The notes below the pieces were generated by a model. It was given only the letters and a program-made list of their open reading frames with translations. It made no database searches and was not told the origin of the DNA. A DNA stretch of 64,000 bases from Flavobacterium sp. YJ01 (GTDB lineage: Bacteria > Bacteroidota > Bacteroidia > Flavobacteriales > Flavobacteriaceae): assembly GCF_029320955.1 (NCBI RefSeq), contig NZ_CP119757.1:5208001-5272000 (forward strand), written 5' to 3'. Every line of letters starts with the position of its first letter. Positions within the stretch are counted from its first letter, which is position 1. Positions 1-9,089 of the stretch are shown piece after piece. The translations under genes were made by a program, and so were the position numbers.

Positions 1-1125
1 TTTGTTTTCCTGATAGTTCAGAAAGTTTACATCCAGCGATTTTTGCATTGAAGGGATTATTTTTGTTTCGAGTCCCTGGATTCTTTTTTGCATGGTCAGT
101 ATTTCATATTGCATACCATATAACATACCCTGGGTTTCCTGCAGCATGGCGGATTTCTCTTTCTCCATTGCCTGTACATTATATTGCATTGCTTTAACAT
201 CTGATTTATACATTTTTGATGACCATGGAGCAATAGGAATAGACATCATTGCCATTACCGAATAGGCTTTGGGCATCATTTTATCGAAAGAATTCATGTG
301 GTCAAACTGGATTTTAAAAGAGGGATTTTTCTCCGCTTTCATCGCCTGAATACTGAGCTGCATCGATTCAATTCCCGCATCCATCTTTTTAATATCTCCC
401 CGCACAGCAGCAAGACTTGTGGTGTCGTGCAAAGCAGGGTTGAAGACAGGAGTAATACTTGTGTCGATTGAAAAATCAGCATTGCCAGGCTGGTTCATCA
501 AGCTGTTGAGCCATGCTCTTGCTTTTGCGATTTCACCTTCCTGCATGCGGATCATATTTTTGTTCTCTTCAATCCTTGCGTCAATCTTGTATACATTACC
601 CAATTGCGACTGATTGTAAGGATAGCGTACTTCCTCAATCTTTTTCATGGTCAACATTATCTTTTCGTTCTGATCCAAAACTTTCATTCGCTCTTCGGCT
701 ACCATCCAGCTGTAGTAGAGCTGTTTGGCCTGCGCTTTATAGTCGTTAAGGGTAACGGTCCGCGTAGCGTTCTCAATATTTCCTTGGGACTGGATAAATT
801 TTTTCTTCTTGTTTAGCTTTCCTATATTGGGGATATCTTGTTCAACTCTGAACATTAAAGATCCTTTGTCGCGGTCATCCATAACTTCCTGAAAAGGATA
901 GGGTGTCATAAATGTCCCAACACCCACCATTGGTGCCATCCATGCCGTTGCGGCATCAGCACTATATTTGTACCCTTCAGCCTTTAGGCTATAGCTTTGC
1001 AGGAGCACGTTTTTTTTATCAATCCTGTGAAGGATTGTATCAAGAGACAAGACCTGTTGGGTCTGGCTCAATAGCTGTAATGGCAGTAAAAGCAATAGTA
1101 CTGCCAGTATTTTAATGTTTGACAT
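1..1125 (-). CDS. TolC-family outer membrane efflux protein, partial at the left edge
   Basis: This is the outer-membrane channel partner of the RND pump encoded just upstream. The N-terminus has a clear signal peptide (MSNIKILAVLLLLLPLQLLS, then Q). The mature part has the long alternating helical/coil pattern of TolC/CusC proteins, with a short tract on preparing the efflux barrel (GKLNKKKKFIQSQG) and repeated M-rich stretches (KMDAGIESMQ, YSVMAMMSIPIAP). The start ATG at 1125 overlaps the stop of the pump gene by 14 nt, so the two are translationally coupled. The open frame continues to base 1, so the C-terminus is outside the window. By family knowledge it would work in a CusCBA-like tripartite complex exporting copper, silver or another soft metal. 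The adaptor (CusB) is not seen here and probably lies beyond the left edge. Confidence 0.9.
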   Translation of the reverse strand, partial: MSNIKILAVLLLLLPLQLLSQTQQVLSLDTILHRIDKKNVLLQSYSLKAEGYKYSADAATAWMAPMVGVGTFMTPYPFQEVMDDRDKGSLMFRVEQDIPNIGKLNKKKKFIQSQGNIENATRTVTLNDYKAQAKQLYYSWMVAEERMKVLDQNEKIMLTMKKIEEVRYPYNQSQLGNVYKIDARIEENKNMIRMQEGEIAKARAWLNSLMNQPGNADFSIDTSITPVFNPALHDTTSLAAVRGDIKKMDAGIESMQLSIQAMKAEKNPSFKIQFDHMNSFDKMMPKAYSVMAMMSIPIAPWSSKMYKSDVKAMQYNVQAMEKEKSAMLQETQGMLYGMQYEILTMQKRIQGLETKIIPSMQKSLDVNFLNYQENK

Positions 1126-3046
1126 CATGTACTTCAAGTTTGCCATATTTTCGTAATTCATATTCTTTAGACATTAGGAAAATAAGCGGGGTTACTAATA
1201 AGATATGTACGGCAGAGGTAAATACGCCGCCAATCATAGGCAATACGATTGGTTTCATTACATCCATTCCGACACCATTGGACCAAAGGACAGGCACTAA
1301 TCCAAATAATGAGACACAGACGGTCATTAGTTTTGGGCGTAATCTCTTTGCGGCGCCGTGTACCACATATTCTCTGAGATCGTCTTTAGTAATGGTTTCT
1401 CTTGAATTACCTTTGGCCTTGATAAGCTGCTCCATTGCATCATTGAGATAGATAACCATCACAATTCCGGTTTCCACGGCAATACCAAACAAGGCTATAA
1501 AACCTACAGCTACTGCCACTGATAGATTGACATCCCAGAAAAAAATTATATAGGCACCTCCAATCAAAGCAAAAGGCACTGTTATAAGACTTAAGAAGGC
1601 TTCTCTAAGGGAATTAAAGGCAAAATAGAGGGAGAAGAAAATAATAAGCAATACTATCGGTGCAATGATTTTAAGGGTCTTTTCTCCGCTGATCAGGTTC
1701 TCATATTGTCCGCTCCATTCTATAAAGTACCCTTCGGGAAGTATATTTTTGGCACTTTCTAATTTTTTCATAGCTTCCTGTACGGTTCCCCCCATATCAC
1801 GATCACGTATGTTGAACATGACTGCCCCGCGAAGGAGTGCATTTTCTGAACTAATCATTGGAGGGCCATCTACGAATTTAATATCGGCAACAGAAGATAG
1901 GGGCACCTCTCCAAAGGTTGGAGACTGCAGGGGAATGCGTTTAATGCGTTCTACGCTATTTCTATAGTCCTGTGCCATACGAACGCTTATTGAAAATCGT
2001 CTTCGTCCTTCAACGGTATTGCCGATGGACGCTCCTCCTAAGGCAAATTCCACGGTTTGGTTTACGTCATCTACAGTGAGTCCATAACGGGCCAGTTCGG
2101 AACGATTGACATCAACATCCAGGTATTTGCCACCAGTAATAGGATCCACAAATAAGTCAGACACTCCAGGGGTTCCCTCTAAAGCCATTTTTACTCTTTC
2201 TGATACTCGCGCAATGGTATCGAGATTTTGACCGTAGACTTTAATACCCACGTCGGTACGAATTCCTGTAGCGAGCATATTGATACGGTTGATGATAGGC
2301 TGTGTCCAACCGTTTACCACACCCGGGATCTGCAGTTTGGTATCGAGTTCCTTAATAATGTCTTTTTTGTCTATTCCTTTACGCCATTCTGATTTTGGTT
2401 TTAGCATGATAATGGTCTCAATCATGCTCATTGGGGAATTATCGGTAGCTGTATTAGCCCGTCCGGCTTTGCCTAAAACACTTTCTACTTCGGGAACTGA
2501 TTTTATTATTTTATCCTGTACCTGCAAGATGCGTTTGATTTCTCCATTGGATACATCAGGCAGGGTAACAGGCATAAATAAAATGCTCTGCTCATCCAGT
2601 GGGGGCATGAACTCTGTTCCCAGCCGCATCAATAATGGAATGGAAATCAATAACGCCAAAATATTAACCGTAAGGGTTGTTTTTCTCCATTTTAGGACCC
2701 AGCGTATGATAGGCTCATAACCTTTTTCCAAAAAACGATTTACGGGATGTGCATCAGTTGGACGGAATTTCCCTTTCATAAAAAAAGAGATCAGTACCGG
2801 AGCTAATGTAAGTACCAACAAGGCATCCACAATCAGTATGAAAGTTTTTGTATAAGCCAAGGGATGGAATAGCTTTCCTTCCTGTCCGGTAAGCATAAAT
2901 ACAGGCAGGAAAGAAGTAATTATAATTATGGTGGCAAAGAATACCCCGCGAGAAACCTGCTTGCTGCTTTTCTCAATTACTTTAAGCCTTTCCTCTTCGG
3001 ATATCCACTGTGTTTTTTTGCGAAATATATTTTTAATTCTTTTCAT
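1112..3046 (-). CDS. CusA/CzcA-type heavy-metal RND pump, C-terminal half (separate reading frame)
   Basis: This is the second half of an RND metal pump. It starts in the cytoplasmic loop after TM4 and runs through TM5 to TM12. Family signatures include the loop block EEERLKVIEKSSKQV, TM5 (GVFFATIIIITSFLPVFML), the periplasmic porter domain with the LGTEFMPPLDE block, and the C-terminal RPKLMTVCVSLFGLVPV helix. The chosen start is ATG at 3046, 10 nt before the stop of the N-terminal half. The open frame extends back to 3121, so other starts are possible. It is 644 residues from this start; added to the 436-residue N-terminal half it gives the normal length of one CusA-family protein. Either a one-base insertion split the gene, or the two halves are made by coupled translation and assemble. 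The TolC gene follows with a 14-nt overlap. Confidence 0.88.
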   Translation of the reverse strand: MKRIKNIFRKKTQWISEEERLKVIEKSSKQVSRGVFFATIIIITSFLPVFMLTGQEGKLFHPLAYTKTFILIVDALLVLTLAPVLISFFMKGKFRPTDAHPVNRFLEKGYEPIIRWVLKWRKTTLTVNILALLISIPLLMRLGTEFMPPLDEQSILFMPVTLPDVSNGEIKRILQVQDKIIKSVPEVESVLGKAGRANTATDNSPMSMIETIIMLKPKSEWRKGIDKKDIIKELDTKLQIPGVVNGWTQPIINRINMLATGIRTDVGIKVYGQNLDTIARVSERVKMALEGTPGVSDLFVDPITGGKYLDVDVNRSELARYGLTVDDVNQTVEFALGGASIGNTVEGRRRFSISVRMAQDYRNSVERIKRIPLQSPTFGEVPLSSVADIKFVDGPPMISSENALLRGAVMFNIRDRDMGGTVQEAMKKLESAKNILPEGYFIEWSGQYENLISGEKTLKIIAPIVLLIIFFSLYFAFNSLREAFLSLITVPFALIGGAYIIFFWDVNLSVAVAVGFIALFGIAVETGIVMVIYLNDAMEQLIKAKGNSRETITKDDLREYVVHGAAKRLRPKLMTVCVSLFGLVPVLWSNGVGMDVMKPIVLPMIGGVFTSAVHILLVTPLIFLMSKEYELRKYGKLEVHDVKH

Positions 3047-4343
3047 CAGAGTTTGTTTCAGTTTTTTGTTCGGATTCCCATTGTGCATACCGTTGTGAGA
3101 GATGCTGGTAGGCATTTTCACTCATAATAATACCGTTGTCAACTATTACCCCAATGGCAAGTGCGATACCGGTAAGGGACATGATATTGGAGGATATTCC
3201 AAAGGCATTTAGAAGTATGAAACTCGCGGCAATTGTAATTGGGATCTGGATTATGATACTTAATGCGCTGCGCCAATGGAAAAGAAAAATAATAACGATA
3301 AGCGAAACCACAATCATCTCTTCAATTAAGGTGCGCTTAACCGAATCAATAGACTCTTTGATCAGATGCCCTCGGTCATATACAATATTGAATTTTACCC
3401 CTTTAGGAAGCCCTTTTGCGACTTCTTTCATCTTTTCTTTCACATTATCAATAACGGCATCGGCGTTTTCACCGTAACGCATCACGACGATGCCTCCAAC
3501 AGCTTCGCCTGTACCATTATGATCAAAGATTCCCAATCGGGTTTCTCCGCTCATCTGGACTGTTCCTATATCGCTGACTTTTATAGGGATACCATTCTGG
3601 TTTTTCAGTGGAATATCCTCAATTTCTTTTATGGATTTCAGATAACCGGATGTCTTAATGATATAGCCAATATCACTCATGTCGAATTTTCTTCCGCCGC
3701 TTTCGTTATTATTGGCTCGTACGGCGCTTATAACCTCAGGGACAGACAGCTTATAATATAGCAGTTTGTTTGGATCAATGGTAACCTGGTATTCTTTTTG
3801 AAATCCTCCAAAAGAAGCAATTTCACTTACTCCGGGGACATTTTGCAAAGCAAATTTGACATACCAGTCCTGCAGTGCCCTTTGTTCGCCAAGGTCAATG
3901 CCGGGAGCGTCCAAAGTATACCAGAGTATATGGCCAACTCCGGTTCCATCGGGTCCCAATTGCGGTGCAACTCCTTTGGGCAGGGTGCTGCTAATTGTAC
4001 TGAGCCTTTCCAGTACTCTTGATCTTGCCCAGTATACATCAACATCATCCTCAAAAATGACATAGATAAAACTCATTCCAAACATGGAAGCAGCCCTTAC
4101 ATATTTAATTTTAGGCAATCCCTGAAGGTTGGTAACCAAGGGATAGGTGATCTGGTCTTCAACGAGCTGTGGAGCACGTCCCATCCATTCTGTAAAAACG
4201 ATTACCTGATTTTCAGATAGATCTGGAATAGCATCAATAGGATTTTTTTGAATAGAGATAATACCCCAAACAAATATTCCTGCTGATAATAGTAATATGA
4301 TGAAACGGTTGCGCAGGGACCATTCTATTAATTTGTGTACCAT
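3033..4343 (-). CDS. CusA/CzcA-type heavy-metal RND pump, N-terminal half (frame ends early)
   Basis: This is the N-terminal 436 residues of a proton-driven metal pump. It contains TM1 (RFIILLLSAGIFVWGI), the conserved PIDAIPDLSENQVIVFTEW block, the first periplasmic half, and TM2 to TM4 ending in GIALAIGVIVDNGIIMSENA. The last block carries the TM4 Asp (VDNG) that belongs to the proton relay in this family. The frame stops after SDEKN, inside the cytoplasmic loop that normally links TM4 to TM5. The remainder of the pump continues in the +1 frame from about 3046. The region between holds short A runs (6 and 7 A), which are common sites for indels or sequencing error. It lies 4 nt downstream of the haem-binding protein gene, in the same operon. 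Confidence 0.9.
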   Translation of the reverse strand: MVHKLIEWSLRNRFIILLLSAGIFVWGIISIQKNPIDAIPDLSENQVIVFTEWMGRAPQLVEDQITYPLVTNLQGLPKIKYVRAASMFGMSFIYVIFEDDVDVYWARSRVLERLSTISSTLPKGVAPQLGPDGTGVGHILWYTLDAPGIDLGEQRALQDWYVKFALQNVPGVSEIASFGGFQKEYQVTIDPNKLLYYKLSVPEVISAVRANNNESGGRKFDMSDIGYIIKTSGYLKSIKEIEDIPLKNQNGIPIKVSDIGTVQMSGETRLGIFDHNGTGEAVGGIVVMRYGENADAVIDNVKEKMKEVAKGLPKGVKFNIVYDRGHLIKESIDSVKRTLIEEMIVVSLIVIIFLFHWRSALSIIIQIPITIAASFILLNAFGISSNIMSLTGIALAIGVIVDNGIIMSENAYQHLSQRYAQWESEQKTETNSDEKN

Positions 4344-4347
4344 AGAT

Positions 4348-4818
4348 TTAATTTATTTTTGAAAGACTATCACTTACTTTTTCAATCCAATTGAGTAGCT
4401 GTTCTTTCTGAACAGTATTCAGTACTGCATCTTTATGGATCAGCGTATAGGAAGCCAAAGGCATTTGATTGGCTTTTATCTGCTTGGCAATTCGGTCTAA
4501 TTTATTTTCCTGTTTTCGTTTCGAATAACTTCCCCATTGGCTGAAATTCAAATTTTCTTTTCCTTCCTTGATATGTCCTTCCATAAAGGTACGTGCCGGC
4601 TGGATGTAGGAGTACCATGGATATTGCGTGTTGCTGCTGTGACAATCGTAACAAGAAGTCTTAAGAATCGTTTGTATATTTTTGGGAATGGGATAGACTT
4701 TTGAAATGTGAATTGGTAAAACCTGCCCGTAATCGGAATTGCGGGCAGGCTGATACAATTGCATCAGTAGAAAAATAATTAACCCAATAAAAAGAATCTT
4801 TCTGATGAACCGTTTCAT
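4348..4818 (-). CDS. Membrane-anchored haem-binding domain protein (CxxCH)
   Basis: A 156-residue protein with an N-terminal hydrophobic segment (ILFIGLIIFLLMQLY) followed by an extracytoplasmic domain. It carries one c-type haem motif, CYDCH, in the context TSCYDCHSSNTQYPWYSYI, which is the signature of the Bacteroidota haem-binding domain family (Haem_bd). The helix bundle after it (PARTFMEGHIKEGKENLNFS) is also typical. It is probably a periplasmic, membrane-tethered mono-haem electron carrier. It sits between a DUF3347 protein (1 nt upstream) and the split RND pump (4 nt downstream), a placement that suggests a role in periplasmic copper redox handling. That role is inferred from context; no substrate can be read from the sequence. 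Confidence 0.85.
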   Translation of the reverse strand: MKRFIRKILFIGLIIFLLMQLYQPARNSDYGQVLPIHISKVYPIPKNIQTILKTSCYDCHSSNTQYPWYSYIQPARTFMEGHIKEGKENLNFSQWGSYSKRKQENKLDRIAKQIKANQMPLASYTLIHKDAVLNTVQKEQLLNWIEKVSDSLSKIN

Positions 4819-4819
4819 T

Positions 4820-5332
4820 TTACAATTGTTTTTTCATTGAACCGCAGGTAAGCATTTTAGAACCATAGTAAGGGTTTTTTATCTCTTTTGTTTCACTGAT
4901 CCAGATAGCTCCTTTTCCACCATCATACATAGGGCAAGAATCCTGATATAGTGTTTTTGCAGCTCCAAAAGTTTTGATCAAATCATTTATGTCTTTACTC
5001 AATAGAGCGAAATGCTCTCTTTGATGCTCAATATTACCGCCATTGGCCCCAATATGTTCTGCATGCTCTTTGGCATCGTCAGCTATATCAAGATATTCAG
5101 CTTTGGATTTTGGATTTATCGATTTTACATTTGTGGTTTTGAAAGCCGAATACAGTGCCTTGCCAGCTTTAGCGGCCCCGTTGCTGTCATCTTTTGCGAG
5201 TGCATTTTTTAACGCTAAATAATCTGCAACAATTTGCTGAGTTGAAAATTTTGCTTCTGTTTTTTTGCTTTGCGCATTGCCAGAAACCATTACGCATACC
5301 ATTAATATGGCTGAAAGAATTGTATTTTTCAT
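4820..5332 (-). CDS. DUF3347 domain protein, exported (paralogue 1)
   Basis: A 170-residue exported protein with signal peptide MKNTILSAILMVCVMVSGNAQ and a single DUF3347 domain. It has the conserved helical stretch AEYLDIADDAKEHAEHIG and the C-terminal block CPMYDGGKGAIWISETKEIK ending in LTCG. The Cys, Met and His residues in the C-terminal block are plausible metal ligands. The domain is almost identical over its last 100 residues to the next gene upstream (5572-6264), which points to recent tandem duplication. DUF3347 proteins in Bacteroidota commonly lie beside copper efflux genes, as here, and are thought to be periplasmic metal-binding proteins. The biochemical function is not established. 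Confidence 0.85.
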   Translation of the reverse strand: MKNTILSAILMVCVMVSGNAQSKKTEAKFSTQQIVADYLALKNALAKDDSNGAAKAGKALYSAFKTTNVKSINPKSKAEYLDIADDAKEHAEHIGANGGNIEHQREHFALLSKDINDLIKTFGAAKTLYQDSCPMYDGGKGAIWISETKEIKNPYYGSKMLTCGSMKKQL

Positions 5333-5571
5333 TTTAATTATATTTTAAATTGTTTAAAAAATAGGTTGCTATTGATTTTTTTTCTAAATATCTATTGGAC
5401 TGTCTACACAATAAACACATGGGAAATAAGTGAATATTCAGCAAAGAGTATCGCACGGCGTAGTCTAAAAAAATTAGATACATTTCAATAAATTATGAAC
5501 ATCATTAGTCACGAGAAAATTGAGTGGTCATTATGTAAACAGCCCGATAAATTTATTAGTACTTAGCTGTA

Positions 5572-6264
5572 CTATAGTTCTTTTTTCATAGAACCACAGG
5601 TTAACATTTTTTTTCCTTGATATGGGTTTTTGATCTCCTTGGTTTCGCTTATCCAAATAGCTCCTTTTCCGCCATCATACATAGGACAAAAGTCCTGATA
5701 CAATTTTTGTTCTGATTTGAAAGATTTTATCAAATCATTCATGTCTTTACTTAACACGGCAAAATGCTCTCTCTGGTGTTCAATATTTCCGCCGTTAGCT
5801 CCAATATGTTCTGCGTGTTCTTTGGCATCATCAGCAATATCAAGATATTCTGCTTTTAATTTCGCATCTATCGAATTGGGATTTACACTGTTAAAAACTG
5901 CATATAATGCCTTGCCTGCATCTGCAGCTCCTTTTGTATCATCTTTGGTTAATGCATTTTTTAGGGACAGATAATTACTCACGATTTCGTTTATAGAAAA
6001 TGTTCCTTGAGCAGTCTGGGCTGTTTCTACTTCTGCACTTTTTCCGGCCGTTTCCTTTACTGGCTCGGTTAATTCCATTCCGCATTTGGAACATTTGTCT
6101 CCTTTTTTTCCTGTAATTTCAGGATGCATGGAACAGGCATACAATTGCGAGTCATTCTGAGCTGTCCCGGAAGCCGCTTCAGGAGCTGCAGTTTCTTTGT
6201 TTTTTGAATTACAAGCTGTAAGTACAATTGCCATTACAAGGGTTGAGAAAATTAGTTTTTTCAT
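5572..6264 (-). CDS. Lipoprotein with heavy-metal-binding (HMBD) and DUF3347 domains (paralogue 2)
   Basis: A 230-residue lipoprotein. The signal peptide ends in a lipobox (VLTAC at residues 14-18). Residues about 40-70 form a heavy-metal-binding domain with the block YACSMHPEITGKKGDKCSKC followed by GMEL, as found in copper efflux adaptors. From about residue 90 on is a DUF3347 domain nearly identical to that of the downstream gene. The combination places a copper-type binding module and DUF3347 on one outer-membrane or periplasm-facing lipoprotein. About 240 nt of AT-rich non-coding DNA separate it from the downstream paralogue, so a separate promoter there is possible. Function as a metal scavenger or chaperone is inferred from domains and neighbours. 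Confidence 0.87.
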   Translation of the reverse strand: MKKLIFSTLVMAIVLTACNSKNKETAAPEAASGTAQNDSQLYACSMHPEITGKKGDKCSKCGMELTEPVKETAGKSAEVETAQTAQGTFSINEIVSNYLSLKNALTKDDTKGAADAGKALYAVFNSVNPNSIDAKLKAEYLDIADDAKEHAEHIGANGGNIEHQREHFAVLSKDMNDLIKSFKSEQKLYQDFCPMYDGGKGAIWISETKEIKNPYQGKKMLTCGSMKKEL

Positions 6265-6395
6265 TTTTTTTAGTTTTTATCTCTAATGAATGTTTTTTTG
6301 TCTAACATTCCTTTGTTTGAGTGTTATAAGAATTATTCTTTTTTTGATTGCAAATCCAATCTCTATTTTGCCTTTTAAATGCCTTTATATCAGAT

Positions 6396-7466
6396 TTATA
6401 TTTTCAGCACCAATCCGTTGGGTTTTCTACCGACATTAATCGTTTTAGAGACCGTATGGTTTGATACATTAACAACAGAGACCGTATTGGCGGTCTGATT
6501 GGTCACATAGGCAGTATTTCCATCTGCTGTAAATGTTATAGCATGTGCACCGGCACCAGTAGTGAATACACCTCCATGAACCCACATCATCTTAGTCTGG
6601 TCCCAGGTCCAATAATGGACTTTTGCATTGACAGGATCACTTACCCAAAGTTCTTTCTTATTTCCATTGTGAGACGCTATTCCAGGCATAAATCCTAGAT
6701 CAATGGTTTGGCCTACGGCATCGGTTGCCACATTGATTACCGAGATAGATTGCCCGTCTTCATTATCAACATACATTCTGGCGTCAGTTCCTGTCCAGGC
6801 ACCCACAGGGTTTTTTCCCACAGCAACTGTGGCTGTAACCTGCTTGGTTGCGGTATTTATAACTGACACAGTATTGTCATCTCCATTAGCAATATAAGCC
6901 TTAGTCCCATCAGAAGAAAAGGTAAGCTCAGCGGGCATCATGCCAACTGCAATGGTGCTTTTCAATGCGTATGTTAAGGCGTCATAAACCAGAACTTTTC
7001 CATTGATGTCCATTTGCGGCACCCAGATTTCTGAACCATTTGGGCTGTATATTGTGTTGTGGTTCATCATTGGCAGGCTGATATTTTTTACTGTTGCCCC
7101 ACTGGCTGGGTCAATTACAAGGAGTTTACCTGTCATTCCTCCCATACCTGCGGTATGGCCTGCAGAGAAGTCCATTCCGGGTACACCGATAGCCAGATGA
7201 TTGGAATGTAAAGAAATGTGGTGCGGCCACATGATCATATCGTTGCCGCTGCCCATTAGGCTTAAGGTTTCTGTAACTTCATTAGTTTCCAATTTGATTA
7301 CTGAAATTGTGCCGTCCTGACCATTGACCACATAAGCGGCAGGATAGTTTATATTCAGTTTTGGATCGGACATATTCATATCATCCATTTTACTGCAAGA
7401 AAACAGCGAAACGGTCCCTAAAATTAAAACTCCAAGCATTGAACTAACGGTTATTATATTTTTCAT
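6396..7466 (-). CDS. YncE-type beta-propeller lipoprotein
   Basis: A lipoprotein of 356 residues from the chosen start. That start (ATG 7466) gives a signal peptide with lipobox (LFSC), whereas the open frame upstream of it encodes no signal and overlaps the preceding gene. The body is a seven-bladed, YVTN-type beta-propeller: repeated units such as AAYVVNGQDGTISVI, KAYIANGDDNTVSVI and TAYVTNQTANTVSVV recur about every 45 residues. The N-terminal mature part is Met/Asp-rich (SKMDDMNMSDPK), which may bind metal. Similar YncE-like proteins are secreted in many bacteria; a specific ligand is not known. It lies 14 nt downstream of the HMA-DUF3347 gene and probably belongs to the copper operon. 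Confidence 0.85.
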   Translation of the reverse strand: MKNIITVSSMLGVLILGTVSLFSCSKMDDMNMSDPKLNINYPAAYVVNGQDGTISVIKLETNEVTETLSLMGSGNDMIMWPHHISLHSNHLAIGVPGMDFSAGHTAGMGGMTGKLLVIDPASGATVKNISLPMMNHNTIYSPNGSEIWVPQMDINGKVLVYDALTYALKSTIAVGMMPAELTFSSDGTKAYIANGDDNTVSVINTATKQVTATVAVGKNPVGAWTGTDARMYVDNEDGQSISVINVATDAVGQTIDLGFMPGIASHNGNKKELWVSDPVNAKVHYWTWDQTKMMWVHGGVFTTGAGAHAITFTADGNTAYVTNQTANTVSVVNVSNHTVSKTINVGRKPNGLVLKI

Positions 7467-7480
7467 TTTTTGATTTGGGA

Positions 7481-8332
7481 TTATTTGATTGTTTCTATAG
7501 TTGATCCACAGCTTAACATCTGTGAACCGTAATACGGATTCTTGATGCCGCTTTCTTTGCTGAGCCAATTCGCATCAACCATTGGACAATGATTATAATA
7601 AACCGGCTGCGGCTGATCAGCAGTTTTTATAAGATCGTACGTGTTTTTGGAAAGGCTTTTAAAGGATTCCCTTTGCTTTTTTACATCTTGGTTTTCAGAA
7701 ATATTTGTGGCATCTGAAGCTAAACTTTTCATTGCATTCATCCATGCAGTATGTTCTTTTGGCTTTAGGTTCTCCATTTTAATAGCATTGATTGCAGTAA
7801 GGAGCTCTTTAGATTTCAATGCGGCAGTTTTAGCATCTGTTTTCACCAAAGCATCTTTTACATCAAAGTAGCTGTCGAAAATTGCTTTAAAAGGACTGTT
7901 TTCTTGTGCATCTGCAGGAACTGCGGCTGTATGCTGTGAATGATCCATTTTACCCATATCCATTTCGGATTTTTTTATTGGAGCCGCCATATTTGTTCTT
8001 TCATATTGGCAGCATTGTGGAAGTTTTGCATAGGCGTCACCAGGAGCTAAGAACTGGTCGCTGTCATATCCTGCTAAGGCAATTCTTTTCAGGACTTCAT
8101 CCTGATTTGTTTTCTTCTCATCATAGGTAATAGCCGCTATTTTGGTGTTTTCATTCCAGTTTACCGAAGCGATATTTTTGATGTTTCCTGCTTTTTCAAT
8201 AGCAGTTTTGCACATTAAACAATTACCATAAATTTTTGCATTTATGTTTTTTGCATTTTTTATAGGTGCGCCAAACACTATGACTGACAGCAATAGAGTG
8301 ATTGCCATCAATCCTTTTTGAATTGATTTCAT
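7481..8332 (-). CDS. Exported HMA-like plus DUF3347 protein (paralogue 3)
   Basis: An exported protein of 283 residues from ATG 8332, chosen because it begins a good signal peptide (MKSIQKGLMAITLLLSVIVF). Residues about 35-105 form a heavy-metal-associated (HMA) domain with the metal-binding CxxC in GNCLMCKTAIEKAGN. A linker with CC, Met and His follows (MDMGKMDHSQH), then a DUF3347 domain whose end carries CPMVDANWLSKESGIKNPYY and LSCGS. It is the most divergent of the three DUF3347 proteins here. The first gene of the copper operon, it is preceded by about 110 nt that must hold the operon promoter. A periplasmic copper-binding role is inferred. Confidence 0.87.
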   Translation of the reverse strand: MKSIQKGLMAITLLLSVIVFGAPIKNAKNINAKIYGNCLMCKTAIEKAGNIKNIASVNWNENTKIAAITYDEKKTNQDEVLKRIALAGYDSDQFLAPGDAYAKLPQCCQYERTNMAAPIKKSEMDMGKMDHSQHTAAVPADAQENSPFKAIFDSYFDVKDALVKTDAKTAALKSKELLTAINAIKMENLKPKEHTAWMNAMKSLASDATNISENQDVKKQRESFKSLSKNTYDLIKTADQPQPVYYNHCPMVDANWLSKESGIKNPYYGSQMLSCGSTIETIK

Positions 8333-8444
8333 TTTAAAATGTATTTGAAGTGAATATTGCTTTTGAGAAATAATTGCATACAAGAACTGTATAGAGAATT
8401 ATTCTACAAAAAGCGAAAAATAAAAAAATGAAGCAGTTAGGCTT

Positions 8445-8478
8445 CCTTTTTTGACACACGTATGGCTGTCAAAAAAGG
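8445..8478 (-). terminator. Strong hairpin terminator downstream of the Cys-rich gene
   Basis: Perfect 12-bp inverted repeat CCTTTTTTGACA / TGTCAAAAAAGG with a 10-nt loop, placed 3 nt after the stop of the minus-strand gene at 8482. The arms carry T and A tracts, so it could work in both directions. It separates the Cys-rich gene from the copper operon that begins at 8332. Confidence 0.75.
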
Positions 8479-8481
8479 TAT

Positions 8482-8853
8482 TTAGCTTATTTTAGGGATA
8501 AGCCAGATAGTATAGAAACCAGAGAGAATGGAGGTTTCTGAACTGTGGAATTTTTGTTTTTTAGAAAAAACACTTATAGTGATGTTTTTAAAGTCAAGTT
8601 GGTTAAAGAAAGTAATTCCTCCGTTACAGATTGAGACACAACCGCATGACTTGTGCCCACATTTATGACCGCAGCAGCCATCATTATTTTTTTTGGAATG
8701 ACTGCCATCTTTCGAGCAGCAATCATTGTCATGATTTTTGGAAGCTTCTTTAGTATAAGAAATCTTTCCAGAAAGTTTTCCACAAGCAAAAGTAGCCATT
8801 GGCATCAAGAAGAAACCTAAGGTAATAATTACTATGATGTGGAATCTTTTCAT
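8482..8853 (-). CDS. Small exported Cys/His-rich protein (metal-resistance accessory type)
   Basis: A 123-residue protein with a signal peptide (MKRFHIIVIITLGFFLMPMA) and a dense Cys/His cluster at residues about 45-75 (CCSKDGSHSKKNNDGCCGH, then KCGHKSCGCVSIC). It ends in TIWLIPKIS. The plan (signal peptide, Cys-rich core, IWxPPKI-like end) is the same as that of the DUF6660-like protein at 17104, which precedes the second metal-efflux operon, although the two are not closely related. The Cys cluster strongly suggests periplasmic metal binding. It has its own terminator and is probably a monocistronic unit upstream of the copper operon. No reliable family name can be given. Confidence 0.75.
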   Translation of the reverse strand: MKRFHIIVIITLGFFLMPMATFACGKLSGKISYTKEASKNHDNDCCSKDGSHSKKNNDGCCGHKCGHKSCGCVSICNGGITFFNQLDFKNITISVFSKKQKFHSSETSILSGFYTIWLIPKIS

Positions 8854-9089
8854 AAGACATGTAAAATCGTAAACAAAGATAATTATAAAAATATCTCTGT
8901 TTATAAATGAAATGTTAAAATTGTTATTTTTTCATAGTTTATTTAGAAATGGATTTTTCTTCCCCTGTTTAATAGTCTGCATTGAAGGCAGTACGCTATT
9001 GAACAGTAATTATTTTTTTTTGATTTGAACAATCTAAGAGGAAGATTGCTATAAATCAGCAAGGAAAATTTCAGTGTCTGAAATGTTAT

